Part shown: positions 1 to 8,503 of the stretch, one piece after another | Numbering within the stretch: the stretch's first letter is position 1 | How the letters are laid out: every line of letters begins with the position of its first letter | Source of the DNA: Betaproteobacteria bacterium | GTDB taxonomy: Bacteria > Pseudomonadota > Gammaproteobacteria > Burkholderiales > SG8-41 | Reading direction: 5' to 3' | DNA: 56,380 nt | Assembly: GCA_021730905.1 (NCBI GenBank) | Contig: JAKFYK010000094.1 | Coordinates: 3,834-60,213 of the forward strand | Notes under the pieces: generated by a model | Databases searched by the model: none | What the model saw: the letters and a program-made list of their open reading frames with translations, nothing else | Told to the model about the DNA's origin: nothing | Made by a program: the position numbers and the translations under genes

Positions 1-1173
1 ATCAAAATCATCGATGTAACCCACGTGCTGGCCGGTCCGTTCGCGGCGTATCAACTTGCACTGCTCGGCGCGGATGTGATCAAGGTGGAAGACCCGCACG
101 AGTGCGATCAAAGCCGCGAGGGCGGCAGCGATCATGCGCTGGGCCAAGCGAAAATGGGTTTGCAGTTCGCTACACAGGCTTCGAACAAGCGCGCGATTAC
201 GGTGAATCTCAAAACTGCAAAAGGGCAGGAGATCATCAAAAAACTCGTCAAGGATGCGGATATTTTTGTCGAGAATTATCGTTCTGGCGCATTTGCCAAA
301 CTCGGTTTGGGTTACAAGGATTTATCCGCGATCAATCCCAAACTGATTTACTGTTCGATGACGGCGTTCGGGCAGGACGGCCCGCGCGGCAACATGACGG
401 CCTATGATCACGCCATTCAATCCACCTCGGGCATGATGCGCACTACGGGTACGAAGGAAGTCAATCCGATCAAGGTTGGCTCGCCGGTGATCGATTACGC
501 GGTGGGTACCATGAATGCATTCGCGTTGTCGGCGGCGCTGTTTCAACGCGAGCGTACTGGCAAAGGCCAGTACATCGACAGCGCCATGATGGACGTGGCG
601 ATGATGCTGATGGGTTCGCACCTTACGAATTATCTGTACACCGGCAAGGAGCCTTCGCCTAACGGCAATCGCATGGAACACGCCAGCAGCCAGGGTTACA
701 TGGCGAAAGACGCGTACATGATGATCGCGGCCAGCAACAAGGGGCAGCACGAACGCCTGTTCAACGCGCTGGGCCGGCCGGACATCGCCAAGCAATCGAC
801 GCACAAGGAGCGGCGCGAAAACTACGCCGAGCAGACCAAGATCGTCGAAGACATCATCGCCACCAAAACCGCGCAGGAATGGGAAGACTATCTGCAAAGC
901 AAGCACGTGCCCGCCACGCGCACGCGCAAGATTTCAGAATCGATCAAGGATCCGCAGCTCAAGACGCGCAACCTGCTGCATACCCACAAGAGTCCGCCGG
1001 GCTACGGTGGAAAAGACCTTACCGTGCCGGTAATGGCGTTCAAATTCGCCCACGGTGGGCCGGAAGTCACTAGCCCGCCGCCGCAGTTCGGCGAGCACAA
1101 TGACGAGGTGCTGGGACAATTGGGTTACAGCAAGGACGACATCAAGGCGATGCGGGCCGAGGGTGTGATCTGA
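1..1173 (+). CDS. Class III CoA-transferase (CaiB/BaiF family), 5' end outside window
   Basis: The protein would move a CoA group between carboxylic acids in the cytoplasm; the acid is not predictable. The frame is open from base 1, so the start codon is lost beyond the window edge and about 390 residues are visible. The N-terminal HVLAGPFAAYQLALLGADVIKVE stretch (seen in part at residues 8-30) is the typical family III nucleotide-fold start. GQYIDSAMMD places the expected catalytic Asp near visible residue 198, as in formyl-CoA transferase. FGEHNDEVLGQLGY near the C terminus is also family-typical. It converges on a Bug gene 28 bases downstream. Family assignment is firm; substrate unknown. 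Confidence 0.93.
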   Translation: MKIIDVTHVLAGPFAAYQLALLGADVIKVEDPHECDQSREGGSDHALGQAKMGLQFATQASNKRAITVNLKTAKGQEIIKKLVKDADIFVENYRSGAFAKLGLGYKDLSAINPKLIYCSMTAFGQDGPRGNMTAYDHAIQSTSGMMRTTGTKEVNPIKVGSPVIDYAVGTMNAFALSAALFQRERTGKGQYIDSAMMDVAMMLMGSHLTNYLYTGKEPSPNGNRMEHASSQGYMAKDAYMMIAASNKGQHERLFNALGRPDIAKQSTHKERRENYAEQTKIVEDIIATKTAQEWEDYLQSKHVPATRTRKISESIKDPQLKTRNLLHTHKSPPGYGGKDLTVPVMAFKFAHGGPEVTSPPPQFGEHNDEVLGQLGYSKDDIKAMRAEGVI

Positions 1174-1176
1174 TAC

Positions 1177-1205
1177 TTGACGCGGTGAAGACCGGGTCGC
1201 GTCAA
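1177..1205. terminator. Hairpin between convergent genes, possible terminator
   Basis: TTGACGCG (1177-1184) and CGCGTCAA (1198-1205) form a perfect 8-bp inverted repeat with a 13-nt loop between the convergent CoA-transferase and Bug stop codons. No clear T-run follows, so a termination role is inference only. Confidence 0.35.
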
Positions 1206-2173
1206 TTGACCTTCAAATTCAGCTTTTGCAGCACCTTCTCGTTGCGCGCCATTTCGTTGCGGATGTAGGCGTCGTACTGTTCCGGTGTCATGTTGCCGAT
1301 GGTGAGGCCCTGTTTGCTGAAGGCGTCTTTGACTTCGGGCAATTGCAGCGCCTTGGCTATTTCGTTGGAGAGCCGTTCCACCACGGGGCGCGGCGTGCCT
1401 GCGCGCACCACCGTGCCAAACCAGTTCAGCGATTCAAAGCCGGGCCAGCCTGATTCCGCGATGGTCGGCACGTCGGGCAGCACTTCCGCGCGCTTGAGCG
1501 AGGTGACCGAGAGGCCTCGCAGCCGTCCGCTGGTCACATGCTGCGAGCAGTCAAGCACGTTGCCTACCATCAAACTGGTATGTCCGCCGAGTATGGCGAT
1601 TGTTGCCGGCGCGCCGCCGCCATACGGCACGTTGGTCAGGTTGATTTTTGCGACATCGATGAACAACTCGCCTGCGATGCGCCCGCCGCCGATGATGCTT
1701 GCCACACCCCACGTCAGTTCGCCGGGATGCTTGCGCGCGAGCGCGACGAGTTCTTTCATGTTTCTCGCCGGCAATGACGGATGCGAACAAAATATCAGCG
1801 GGTTGTAGACCAGCCGCGTGACGCCGGTAAAATCTTTCAGCGTGTCGTACGGCAGTTTGCTGTGCGCGAACGGATTGACGGTGAAACTGGTTGCCATGAA
1901 CAGCACGGTGTAGCCGTCGGCCGGCGCGCGTGCGACGATTTCGGTGCCGATGACCGTGTTGGCGCCCGTGCGATTTTCGATGACGATGCTCTGGCCGAGC
2001 GACTTGGACAGCGGCGGTGCCAGCACGCGCGCGAGCGTGTCGGTCAAGCCCGCCGGCGGGAAGGGCACGATGAAGCGCAGCGCGCGATTGGGATATTCCT
2101 GTGCGCTCGCTGCGCTGTTTGCCAGCATTGCCAGCCCGGTAATGAAATAATATAAGTATTTGTTTTTAAACAT
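1202..2173 (-). CDS. TctC/Bug periplasmic solute-binding protein
   Basis: Predicted periplasmic receptor of the tripartite tricarboxylate transporter family, 323 aa, normal length. A Sec signal peptide (about 1-24, ending SAASAQ) precedes YPNRALRFIVPFPPAG, the first Bug beta-strand. Further family blocks are ENRTGANTVIG, PADGYTVLF, VPYGGGAPA and a C-terminal PEQYDAYIRNEMARN. The first residues, MFKNKYLYY, are encoded by an AT-rich repeat motif (2153-2170) unlike the surrounding GC-rich DNA. The next gene (2199-3182) is a tandem paralogue sharing the unusual RLSNEI and RN-rich tail. No TctA/TctB lies nearby, so the membrane partner must be encoded elsewhere. Ligand unknown, probably an organic acid. 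Confidence 0.92.
   Translation of the reverse strand: MFKNKYLYYFITGLAMLANSAASAQEYPNRALRFIVPFPPAGLTDTLARVLAPPLSKSLGQSIVIENRTGANTVIGTEIVARAPADGYTVLFMATSFTVNPFAHSKLPYDTLKDFTGVTRLVYNPLIFCSHPSLPARNMKELVALARKHPGELTWGVASIIGGGRIAGELFIDVAKINLTNVPYGGGAPATIAILGGHTSLMVGNVLDCSQHVTSGRLRGLSVTSLKRAEVLPDVPTIAESGWPGFESLNWFGTVVRAGTPRPVVERLSNEIAKALQLPEVKDAFSKQGLTIGNMTPEQYDAYIRNEMARNEKVLQKLNLKVN
2153..2170. repeat. AT-rich interspersed motif, copy A
   Basis: TAAGTATTTGTTTTTAAA on the + strand. On the minus strand it forms codons 1-7 or so of the Bug gene ending at 2173. It matches copies near 7.7, 12.0, 29.4 and 46.2 kb and stands out sharply from the GC-rich background. Confidence 0.6.
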
Positions 2174-2198
2174 AATTTTCTCGTATCGAGTATCAGTG

Positions 2199-3182
2199 TT
2201 AATCCATGCGTAGTTTCAATGTGCTGACGATGCGGGCATTGCGCTGCATTTCGCTGCGTATGTAGGCGTCGAATTCGGCCGGGCCAAGGTACGCAAGATC
2301 CAGTCCGCCGCGAATCAGATTGTCGCGGATTTCTGAAGCTTGCAATGCTTTACCGATCTCGGAACTCAGCCGTTCGGTGATGACGCGCGGCGTCGCCGAA
2401 CGTATCATCGCGCCATACCAGTTCGACGCTTCAAATCCGGGATAGCCTGATTCGGCCACTGTCGGCAGGCTCGGCAACTGCGCAGTGCGCGCGAGCGACA
2501 TGACCGCGATACCGCGCAGGCGGCCCGCCGTGATTTGTTGCGCGGCTTCCGACAGATTGGAAACGAGTATCGTCGTGTGTCCGCCCATCACTGCGGTGGA
2601 CGCGGGCGCGCCGCCGTTGTAGGGCACGCTGATAATTTCGACCTTGGCGCGTTCGCGAAAAAACAGTTCTGCCGCGAGGCGCTGGCCGCCGATGATACTG
2701 GATGTCGCGAACGTGAGCTCGCCCGGCCGCGCGTGCGCGAGCGCGATCAATTCCTTCACATCTTTCGCCGGCACCAACGGATGAACCGAGATGGTGAGCG
2801 GCACCACGGCAAGGCGCGCCACCGCTGAAAAATCCTTCAGCGTGTCGTACGGCAGCTTGGAGCGCACGAACGGATTGATGGAAAAACTCGGTGCGATGAC
2901 CAGCAGGGTGTAGCCGTCGGCAGGCGCGCGAAACACCGCTTCGGTGCCGATCACGGTGTTGCCGCCGGTGCGGTTATCCACCACCACGCTCTGGCCGAGC
3001 GCGCGGTTCAGCGGCGGCGCCAGCGCGCGCGCGAGGATGTCGGTGGCGCCCGCGGGCGGAAACGGCACCACGAAGCGTATGGTGCGCGACGGAAAATCCT
3101 GCGCGCCCGCCGGCGCGGCCATTGCTGCTATTAGCGCCGCGAACAGCCATAGCCCATGCACGACAGGCGGCTTGCGCCCCAT
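2199..3182 (-). CDS. TctC/Bug periplasmic solute-binding protein
   Basis: Bug-family receptor, 327 aa. A signal peptide (residues 1-27, ending APAGAQ) is followed by FPSRTIRFVVPFPPAGATD, DNRTGGNTVIG, PADGYTLL, PYDTLKDF and VPYNGGAPAS. The start ATG has an AGGAAG ribosome site. It sits 25 bases upstream of the other Bug gene at 1202-2173 on the same strand. The two share an uncommon C-terminal pattern (RLSSEIGKALQ, DAYIRSEMQRN), so they look like a tandem duplication that has since diverged. In VPYNGGAPA, Asn replaces the Lys that most Bug proteins carry there. Ligand unknown. Confidence 0.92.
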   Translation of the reverse strand: MGRKPPVVHGLWLFAALIAAMAAPAGAQDFPSRTIRFVVPFPPAGATDILARALAPPLNRALGQSVVVDNRTGGNTVIGTEAVFRAPADGYTLLVIAPSFSINPFVRSKLPYDTLKDFSAVARLAVVPLTISVHPLVPAKDVKELIALAHARPGELTFATSSIIGGQRLAAELFFRERAKVEIISVPYNGGAPASTAVMGGHTTILVSNLSEAAQQITAGRLRGIAVMSLARTAQLPSLPTVAESGYPGFEASNWYGAMIRSATPRVITERLSSEIGKALQASEIRDNLIRGGLDLAYLGPAEFDAYIRSEMQRNARIVSTLKLRMD

Positions 3183-3212
3183 GGTTCTTCCTCGAAATTA
3201 TTATTTTTATGG

Positions 3213-3827
3213 TTAAACTTGAATCGTGCGCAGCGGCAGTGCGGGCAGCGGCAGCGCGTGCCCTTCCGGCACCGGCGTGCGCGCGACATTCATCACCAGC
3301 GCGAGCAGCCCATAGTAGCCGGCGATGGCGAGAATGTCGATGACGCCCTGCTCGCCGTATTTTTTTACCGCGCGCGCATAAGTGGTGTCGCATACCCCAT
3401 TGTTTTTGAGTGCCTCGGTCAGGAAGTCGTAAAGGACTTCCTCGTCTTCCGCCATGCCGGTAGGGCGGCGGCCTTCGCCTACTGCGTCGCCGATTGCAGG
3501 TTTGAGTCCCGCTTCAACGGCCTGCCGGTAGTGCGCCCACCACTCGAATTGCTGCGAGTAGTGGCGCGCGGCGATGATCGCGGCGAATTCGCCGAGGCGT
3601 TTTTCCAGCGGGCACAAAAAGCGCAGATATTCGCCGACTTTCTGCACACGGTTCATCAGTTCCGGGCTGCGCAACAGCGCGCTGAACGGCCCGCCCATGT
3701 GTTTGCGCGGCCCGGACATGACGGCGTCTACGGCTGCTTTTTGCGCAGCAGTCATTTGCGCTTCAGGAATAAGCCCCAAACGTACTGGAGAAACCTTGTA
3801 TTGCACTTCTTGCGGCGCGTTCGACAT
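3213..3827 (-). CDS. Carboxymuconolactone decarboxylase (CMD) family protein
   Basis: Helical CMD/AhpD-fold protein of 204 aa. The core EFAAIIAARHYSQQFEWWAHY and the following AVEAGLKPAIGDAV match the CMD helix pair with its conserved Glu and His. No CxxC redox pair is present, so it is not an AhpD-type peroxidase reductase. The ATG at 3827 is preferred over an in-frame GTG at 3830 because GGAG lies 6 bases upstream. It is the first gene of a leftward run leading into the two Bug genes (31-base gap), suggesting co-transcription. Exact reaction unknown. Confidence 0.85.
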   Translation of the reverse strand: MSNAPQEVQYKVSPVRLGLIPEAQMTAAQKAAVDAVMSGPRKHMGGPFSALLRSPELMNRVQKVGEYLRFLCPLEKRLGEFAAIIAARHYSQQFEWWAHYRQAVEAGLKPAIGDAVGEGRRPTGMAEDEEVLYDFLTEALKNNGVCDTTYARAVKKYGEQGVIDILAIAGYYGLLALVMNVARTPVPEGHALPLPALPLRTIQV

Positions 3828-3920
3828 CACATTCTCCGGGGTATGAGAGTCCTTTGCACTGAAACCGCACCGCTGGAATGACAGTGGCTCAGAGTGCGGT
3901 CGTCACGCAGCGACTGGCGT

Positions 3921-4427
3921 TCAGGCCGTCCCCATAAAGTTGCGCTTGCCGATTTCCACGCCGTTGTGACGCAACATGTCGTAGGCGGTAGTGGCGTGAA
4001 AGTAGAAGTTGGGCAGCGCGCGTTTCAGCAGCAAATCCAGCCCGGTGAAGTTCACTTCACGATCCCCCATTTTTATCGTGACGTTCTTGCCCTCGGTGCC
4101 GTCGATCTGTTCCGGCTTGATGGCATTCAGCCAGGCAACGGTGTTTTCCACGCGCGCTGCGAGGTCGGCGAGGCTTTTTTCATTCATCTCGACCTTGGGT
4201 GCTCCCACGCCTGCAAGCAGCGCGATGCAATTGCGCGCATGATCGGTTGCGACCTGAACCTGGCGGGAGAAACTGAACATATCAGGATACAGCCGGGAAC
4301 TCAGCAGCGTGGACTCGTCATACTTCTTCTCGGTGTACAGCGCCTGCGCTTTTTTCAGCACGATGGCGAGGCCTTCGAGGTGGCGGACAAAAACAGGGAT
4401 CGAAATCTGGGACATAGCAATAGCCAT
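3921..4427 (-). CDS. DUF1993 family protein
   Basis: A 168-aa cytosolic protein recognised as DUF1993 (DinB-like helical fold) from FVRHLEGLAIVLKKAQ at the N terminus, the central SRQVQVATDHARN, and FYFHATTAYDMLRHNGVEIGK at the C terminus. An AAGGAG site precedes the ATG. It has no signal peptide. It lies upstream of the CMD-family gene on the same strand with a 93-base gap, so joint transcription is possible but not shown. Molecular function is not established for the family. Confidence 0.85.
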   Translation of the reverse strand: MAIAMSQISIPVFVRHLEGLAIVLKKAQALYTEKKYDESTLLSSRLYPDMFSFSRQVQVATDHARNCIALLAGVGAPKVEMNEKSLADLAARVENTVAWLNAIKPEQIDGTEGKNVTIKMGDREVNFTGLDLLLKRALPNFYFHATTAYDMLRHNGVEIGKRNFMGTA

Positions 4428-4622
4428 GATTATTTCTCCTTGAGACGGGGTGAAAGGGTAAAAGGGGTTGGGCGATTATATTACTCGATAACCGGCCCTG
4501 TAGATGCGCTCGAAACGAGGGCATGGACTATCGCCTAACCTGCCCTGGAATGCTAGAGTTCAGGCTCTCTGGCCTAAGGGTCACGAAAGGCCACGGAAAA
4601 ATTTCAGCAAAGGAACACCGGC

Positions 4623-5324
4623 ATGGCGCACGGCATCGGATTCGCGGACAAAAAGGTGATGGCCGAACTCACGGCGAAAATGCTGATCGAAGTCGATGCC
4701 GTGCAGTTCATGGGCGACAAGCCCTATATCTATACCTCCGGCCTGGCGAGCCCGGTTTACACCGATTGCCGGCGGCTGATTTCATTCCCGCGCGTGCGCC
4801 AGACGCTCACGGATTTTGGCGTGGCGACGATCCATCGCGATGTCGGCTTTGAGCAGTTCGACGCGGTGGCGGGCGGCGAGACCGCGGGGATTCCCTATGC
4901 CGCGTGGTTTGCCGACCGCATGATGCTGCCGATGCAGTATGTGCGCAAAAAGGCCAAGGGTTTTGGCCGCAATGCGCAGATCGAAGGCGTGGTCACCGAA
5001 GGGCAGCGCGTGCTGCTGGTGGAAGACCTCGCCACCGACGGCGGCAGCAAGGTCAACTTCTGCAAAGCGCTGCGCGCGGCGGGCACAACGTGTGACCACG
5101 TGTTCGTGAATTTTTATTACAACATTTTCCCCGAAGGCGCGAAGCTGCTCGACGACATGGGCGTGCACATGCACTGGCTCGCGACGTGGCAGGACGTGCT
5201 CGCAGTAGCGAAAGCGGCGAACACGTTTGATACGAAGATGCTCGCTGAAGTGGAGAAATTCATCAACGACCCGCGTGGCTGGTCTAAAGCGCACGGCGGT
5301 ACCGCGGGTGCTAGTAGTGAATAG
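4623..5324 (+). CDS. pyrE: Orotate phosphoribosyltransferase
   Basis: Joins orotate to PRPP to make OMP in de novo pyrimidine synthesis, in the cytosol. The protein has 233 aa. [16 protein letters not shown] (about residues 37-52) and [17 protein letters not shown] are OPRT signatures, [16 protein letters not shown] is the flexible catalytic loop, and [17 protein letters not shown] is the PRPP-binding loop. An AAGGA site sits just upstream of the ATG. The next gene codes for dihydroorotate dehydrogenase, the preceding pathway step, which supports the call. A REP-like inverted repeat separates the two. A PRTase of another base is less likely. Confidence 0.9.
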   Translation: MAHGIGFADKKVMAELTAKMLIEVDAVQFMGDKPYIYTSGLASPVYTDCRRLISFPRVRQTLTDFGVATIHRDVGFEQFDAVAGGETAGIPYAAWFADRMMLPMQYVRKKAKGFGRNAQIEGVVTEGQRVLLVEDLATDGGSKVNFCKALRAAGTTCDHVFVNFYYNIFPEGAKLLDDMGVHMHWLATWQDVLAVAKAANTFDTKMLAEVEKFINDPRGWSKAHGGTAGASSE

Positions 5325-5386
5325 TTTTCCGGTAAAAAATAACAATAAAAAAATGCTTAGAGAAAAAACAAAATGCCCTTACACCC

Positions 5387-5444
5387 TTCGACAAGCTCAG
5401 GGCGAACGGTCATTTTGAGAGCCGTTCGTGGTGAGCTTGTCGAA
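5387..5444. repeat. REP-like inverted repeat (TTCGACAAGCTCA family)
   Basis: The left arm (5387-5409) begins TTCGACAAGCTCAGGG and ends CGAACGG. The right arm (5422-5444) is its reverse complement except for a central GGG/CCA difference: 20 of 23 positions pair around a 12-nt loop. This resembles a palindromic intergenic repeat common in proteobacterial genomes whose translation gives strings such as RQAQGER. It sits between pyrE and pyrD and could fold as a transcript hairpin. Confidence 0.75.
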
Positions 5445-5488
5445 CCATTTACGGTGGCCTCGTTCATTTTGTCAGGCGCGCTTAGATA

Positions 5489-6562
5489 ATGCTGAGCTAT
5501 GGCGCCGTGCGGCCTTTGCTGCACCTGTTGTCACCGGAAGCGGCGCACGGTGTTGCCATCTGGGCGCTGAAAAACGGTTTTGCCGGACGCGCCGATGAAG
5601 CGGAGGACTCCATACTTGCCACGCGCGTGTGGAATCTGTCGTTTCCCAATCCGATAGGCCTTGCCGCGGGTTTCGACAAAGACGCCGAAGTGATGGACGC
5701 GATGCTGGCGCTCGGCTTTGGTTTTGTCGAGGCTGGCAGCGTGACGCCGCTGCCGCAGCCGGGCAATCCCAAGCCGCGGCTGTTCCGGCTCGATGAAGAT
5801 CGGGCGGTGATCAACCGCTTTGGGTTCAATAGCAAGGGGCTGGATCACTTTGTCGCGAGGCTGCGCGCGCGCCAGCACGCGGCCGGTGCAGGCATCGTCG
5901 GCGCCAACATCGGCAAGAATCGCGATGCGCCCGATGCCGCCGCCGATTACGCGGCCGGCATCGCGAAAGTCTGCGGGCTGGCGGACTACCTGGTGTGCAA
6001 TGTGTCGTCACCGAACACGCCGGGACTGCGCAGCCTGCAGGCGCGTGCGGAAATCGAGGCGTTGATCGGGCGTGTGCTCGAAGCGCGCGCTAAGCACGCG
6101 CCCGATAAAACACGCATGCCGCCGTTGCTGGTGAAAGTCGGCCCCGATCTCGATGAGCAGCAACTGGCCGACATTGCCAGCGTAGCGCTCGCCACCCGCA
6201 TCGACGGACTGATCGTGGGCAATACCACGGTCACACGGCCTGCCAGCCTCGCCAGCCGTCACGCGGTTGAAGCGGGTGGCTTGTCGGGCCTGCCGCTGCT
6301 GAATCTGGCGACAAAATGTTTGTCGGACCTGTATCGGTTGACCGGCGGAAAAATTCCCCTCATCGGCTGTGGCGGTGTCGCCAGCGGCGGTGATGCGTAC
6401 GCGAAAATTCGCGCGGGCGCATCGCTGGTGCAGCTTTATTCGGCGCTGGTATTTCACGGCCCCGCGCTCGTGTTGCGCGTGAAGCGTGAACTGGCAGCGT
6501 GCCTGCGCGCGGATGGCTTCCCATCGGTGGTTGAGGCGGTGGGCGCGGACCACCGGCGCTAG
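5489..6562 (+). CDS. pyrD: Dihydroorotate dehydrogenase, class 2 (quinone)
   Basis: Oxidises dihydroorotate to orotate with FMN and passes electrons to membrane quinone. The protein has 357 aa, normal for class 2. The N-terminal RPLLHLLSPEAAHGVAIWALK region is the amphipathic membrane-docking extension that defines class 2. PIGLAAGFDKDAE, GFGFVEAGSVTPLPQPGN and RLDEDRAVINRFGFNSKG are FMN/orotate-site blocks. CNVSSPNTPGLRSLQ carries the catalytic Ser. IPLIGCGGVASGGDA and GASLVQLYSALVFHG bind the FMN phosphate. It lies downstream of pyrE with the REP-like element between, so the two may or may not share a transcript. Confidence 0.97.
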   Translation: MLSYGAVRPLLHLLSPEAAHGVAIWALKNGFAGRADEAEDSILATRVWNLSFPNPIGLAAGFDKDAEVMDAMLALGFGFVEAGSVTPLPQPGNPKPRLFRLDEDRAVINRFGFNSKGLDHFVARLRARQHAAGAGIVGANIGKNRDAPDAAADYAAGIAKVCGLADYLVCNVSSPNTPGLRSLQARAEIEALIGRVLEARAKHAPDKTRMPPLLVKVGPDLDEQQLADIASVALATRIDGLIVGNTTVTRPASLASRHAVEAGGLSGLPLLNLATKCLSDLYRLTGGKIPLIGCGGVASGGDAYAKIRAGASLVQLYSALVFHGPALVLRVKRELAACLRADGFPSVVEAVGADHRR

Positions 6563-6622
6563 GTCGAAGCAGCGGCGCCTGTGATAAAATGCGTGTCCGC
6601 ACTGCAGTTCAATCCCATTCAA

Positions 6623-6698
6623 GCCGTTGTAGCTCAGCTGGTAGAGCAGGCGCTTCGTAAGCGTCAGGTCGGGGGTTCGATTCCCTCCAACGGCACCA
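6623..6698 (+). tRNA. tRNA-Thr (anticodon CGT)
   Basis: A full cloverleaf fits. The acceptor stem GCCGTTG pairs with CAACGGC, the D arm is GCTC/GAGC, the anticodon stem GGCGC pairs with GCGTC around TTCGTAA, and the T loop GTTCGATTC is standard. CCA is encoded at 6696-6698. Anticodon positions 34-36 read CGT, decoding ACG. A TAAAAT box at 6585-6590 is a plausible -10 element. Confidence 0.97.
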
Positions 6699-6777
6699 TT
6701 CCGATAGCCTCCTCGTATTCGTTGCCGCGTTTTCGCAAGCAGCGTCTGTGACTTATTTCACACTTGATCACCGATAC

Positions 6778-6800
6778 ACCGCTTGTCGGCGACAAGCGGT
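6778..6800. promoter_or_regulatory. Perfect 10-bp hairpin upstream of the PilZ gene
   Basis: ACCGCTTGTC (6778-6787) and GACAAGCGGT (6791-6800) pair perfectly around a GGC loop, 56 bases before the ATG at 6857. No T-run follows. It could be a tRNA transcript terminator remnant, an operator or a leader hairpin; the role is unknown. Confidence 0.4.
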
Positions 6801-6856
6801 GCCTCGGAACAACTGTGCCTGAATACAATACGTTACACACGCAACAGGAGCATGTG

Positions 6857-7603
6857 ATGAATGGCCTCGCTACCGAAGAGAAAACGTTCGCTGTGATGGA
6901 GCCGCCCGCCGTCGCGGAATCGCCCGACTTTCTGGTTCGCTCCAGACGGGAGGTCCTGCGCCTGCTCAACGGCATCATGACGGAGGGCAATCTGATGTCG
7001 ATCAGTTTTTTGAACGCCGACTGCGCCGTGGCCACGTCGCTCGTTTACGTGGACGAACCCAGCAACATGCTGCTGCTGGAATGCCCGCCCGAGTGGCAGA
7101 GCGTGATGTACATGGATTCCGCCGGCGGCGACAGCATCATTCTGGCGTGCGCGTTTGAGGATTCAAAAATCCAGTTTCAAAGCGGCAAGGGCACGATCGT
7201 GGATCTCGACGGTACGCCCGTGGTGGGGCTGGAAATTCCGGAATTTATGTGGCGTTTTCAGCGGCGCCGCGACGCGCGTCATAGAGTATCCGGCTTGACG
7301 ATCACGCTCAATCTCGGTTTTCTGGAATGCGATGCGGAAGTCACCGATCTCAGCATGGGCGGCATCGGCATGTTCAACTGCGACGCCGAAGTGCGGCTGG
7401 AGGCGGGCGAAGTGCTGCGCGACTGCGCGATCGCGCTGCCCGGCGTGGGCGCGATTATGGTTGACCTGACGGTGCAGCATCAAACGCCGTTGCAGAGCGT
7501 TGACGGGCGGGCGGTGACGCGGGTCGGCTGCGAGTTCAGCGGACTCAGCGAAAGCGCGCGGCAATTGATTGCGCATTATCTGGACGCGCTGGTGATGGTG
7601 TAA
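6857..7603 (+). CDS. YcgR-like PilZ-domain protein (c-di-GMP binding flagellar brake)
   Basis: Two-domain cytosolic protein of 248 aa. An N-terminal YcgR-type beta domain is followed by a PilZ domain carrying both c-di-GMP signatures: the arginine-rich RRRDARHR motif and DLSMGG, matching (D/N)xSxxG. In the YcgR family the c-di-GMP-bound form slows the flagellar motor. The ATG at 6857 is chosen because AGGAG lies 6 bases upstream; the frame is open further upstream but without a site. It stands alone after the tRNA and converges on an SDR gene. No other flagellar gene is nearby apart from the chemoreceptor at 38.8-40.5 kb. Confidence 0.88.
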   Translation: MNGLATEEKTFAVMEPPAVAESPDFLVRSRREVLRLLNGIMTEGNLMSISFLNADCAVATSLVYVDEPSNMLLLECPPEWQSVMYMDSAGGDSIILACAFEDSKIQFQSGKGTIVDLDGTPVVGLEIPEFMWRFQRRRDARHRVSGLTITLNLGFLECDAEVTDLSMGGIGMFNCDAEVRLEAGEVLRDCAIALPGVGAIMVDLTVQHQTPLQSVDGRAVTRVGCEFSGLSESARQLIAHYLDALVMV

Positions 7604-7660
7604 GCGCGGCACAGCGGGCGCGCGCCGCACACCGCGTGCGACATCCGGGTGGGAGTGGCA

Positions 7661-7691
7661 AAGCGCGCGGCGCGGGTTGCCCCGCGCGCTT
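7661..7691. terminator. GC-rich hairpin between convergent genes
   Basis: AAGCGCGCGG (7661-7670) and CCGCGCGCTT (7682-7691) form a perfect 10-bp stem with an 11-nt loop between the convergent PilZ and SDR genes. AT-rich DNA with an AAAAATATTGTTTT run follows on the right, so bidirectional termination is plausible. Confidence 0.5.
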
Positions 7692-7710
7692 CACACAATA
7701 AAAATATTGT

Positions 7711-7727
7711 TTTAAAACAAATACTTA
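7711..7727. repeat. AT-rich interspersed motif, copy B
   Basis: TTTAAAACAAATACTTA on the + strand. The reverse complement carries the TAAGTATTTGTTTT core of copy A. It starts two bases beyond the stop codon of the SDR gene, in the opposite orientation to copies A, C and G relative to the adjacent gene. Confidence 0.6.
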
Positions 7728-7729
7728 TA

Positions 7730-8503
7730 TTAAAGAACGCCCGAAGTGCCGCCATCGAGGTTGAGGCTGGAGCCGGTGACGTAACTTCCCATCGACGACA
7801 TTAAAAACACGATGGCGCTGGCGGCTTCTTCAGCTTCGCCAAAGCGCCCCATCGGAATCTCTTTGGAATTGTCGTTGAAATATTTTTCGGAGCTGATTTT
7901 TTCGCGCACCATGCGCCGGTCGTGCTGGCCGGACTTGATCTTGCCGATACAAACTGCGTTCACCAGGATATTGTCGGGCGCGTATTCCTTCGACAGTGAT
8001 TTGGTGATGACCAGGCCGGCCGCGCGCGACAGCGAGGTCGGCATCGAGCCTGCGCCCGGCTGCTTGGCGCTGGAGATGCTGATGTTGACCACGCGCCCGC
8101 CGCCGCGTTTTTTCATCTCCGGAATCGCGCGGCGCAGGCAGCGGATGGCGCCGAACACTTTGATATTGATGTCGGTATCCCACATTTTGTCGTCGATCTC
8201 GAGGAACTTGCCGCGCTGGGACAAGCCGGCATTGTTGAGCAACAAGTCCACGCCGCCGTACTTGCTAATGACCTCATCAAAGAAACGGTTGATGTCGGCT
8301 TCGCTGGTGACGTCGGCCCGCACCGCCAGAACTTCGCCGCCTTCCTTGCGAATCTGCGCCGCAGTCTGGTCGAGTTTTTCCTGGCCGCGCGCGCAAATCG
8401 CCACTTTGGCGCCTTCGCGTGCGAGCAGCATCGCCGTAGCACGGCCGATGCCATCGGTGCCGCCGGTGATAACCGCGATCTTGCCTTTCAGTCCTAAATC
8501 CAT
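7730..8503 (-). CDS. SDR-family protein with altered catalytic Tyr/Lys
   Basis: Short-chain dehydrogenase/reductase fold, 257 aa. The cofactor motifs TGGTDGIG (14-20) and NNAG (90-93) are intact, and an AGGAGA site precedes the ATG. The region that normally holds YxxxK reads T156-S-L-S-R160, so the catalytic Tyr and Lys are both replaced, although Ser residues at 144-145 remain. An SDR subfamily with PTSxSRAAG at this place seems to be widespread, so this is probably a real subfamily and not a sequencing error. It may use an altered mechanism or act without reduction chemistry. It stands alone and ends on an AT-rich repeat copy. Confidence 0.88.
   Translation of the reverse strand: MDLGLKGKIAVITGGTDGIGRATAMLLAREGAKVAICARGQEKLDQTAAQIRKEGGEVLAVRADVTSEADINRFFDEVISKYGGVDLLLNNAGLSQRGKFLEIDDKMWDTDINIKVFGAIRCLRRAIPEMKKRGGGRVVNISISSAKQPGAGSMPTSLSRAAGLVITKSLSKEYAPDNILVNAVCIGKIKSGQHDRRMVREKISSEKYFNDNSKEIPMGRFGEAEEAASAIVFLMSSMGSYVTGSSLNLDGGTSGVL

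Noticed and set aside
322..906. Long minus-strand frame opposite the CoA-transferase
   Set aside because: Low-complexity, Arg/His-rich translation with no domain; typical antisense shadow in GC-rich coding DNA. The same holds for most other long overlapping frames in the window.
6664..7035. Minus-strand frame across the tRNA-Thr gene
   Set aside because: Overlaps a firm tRNA and the start of the PilZ gene; translation shows no domain.
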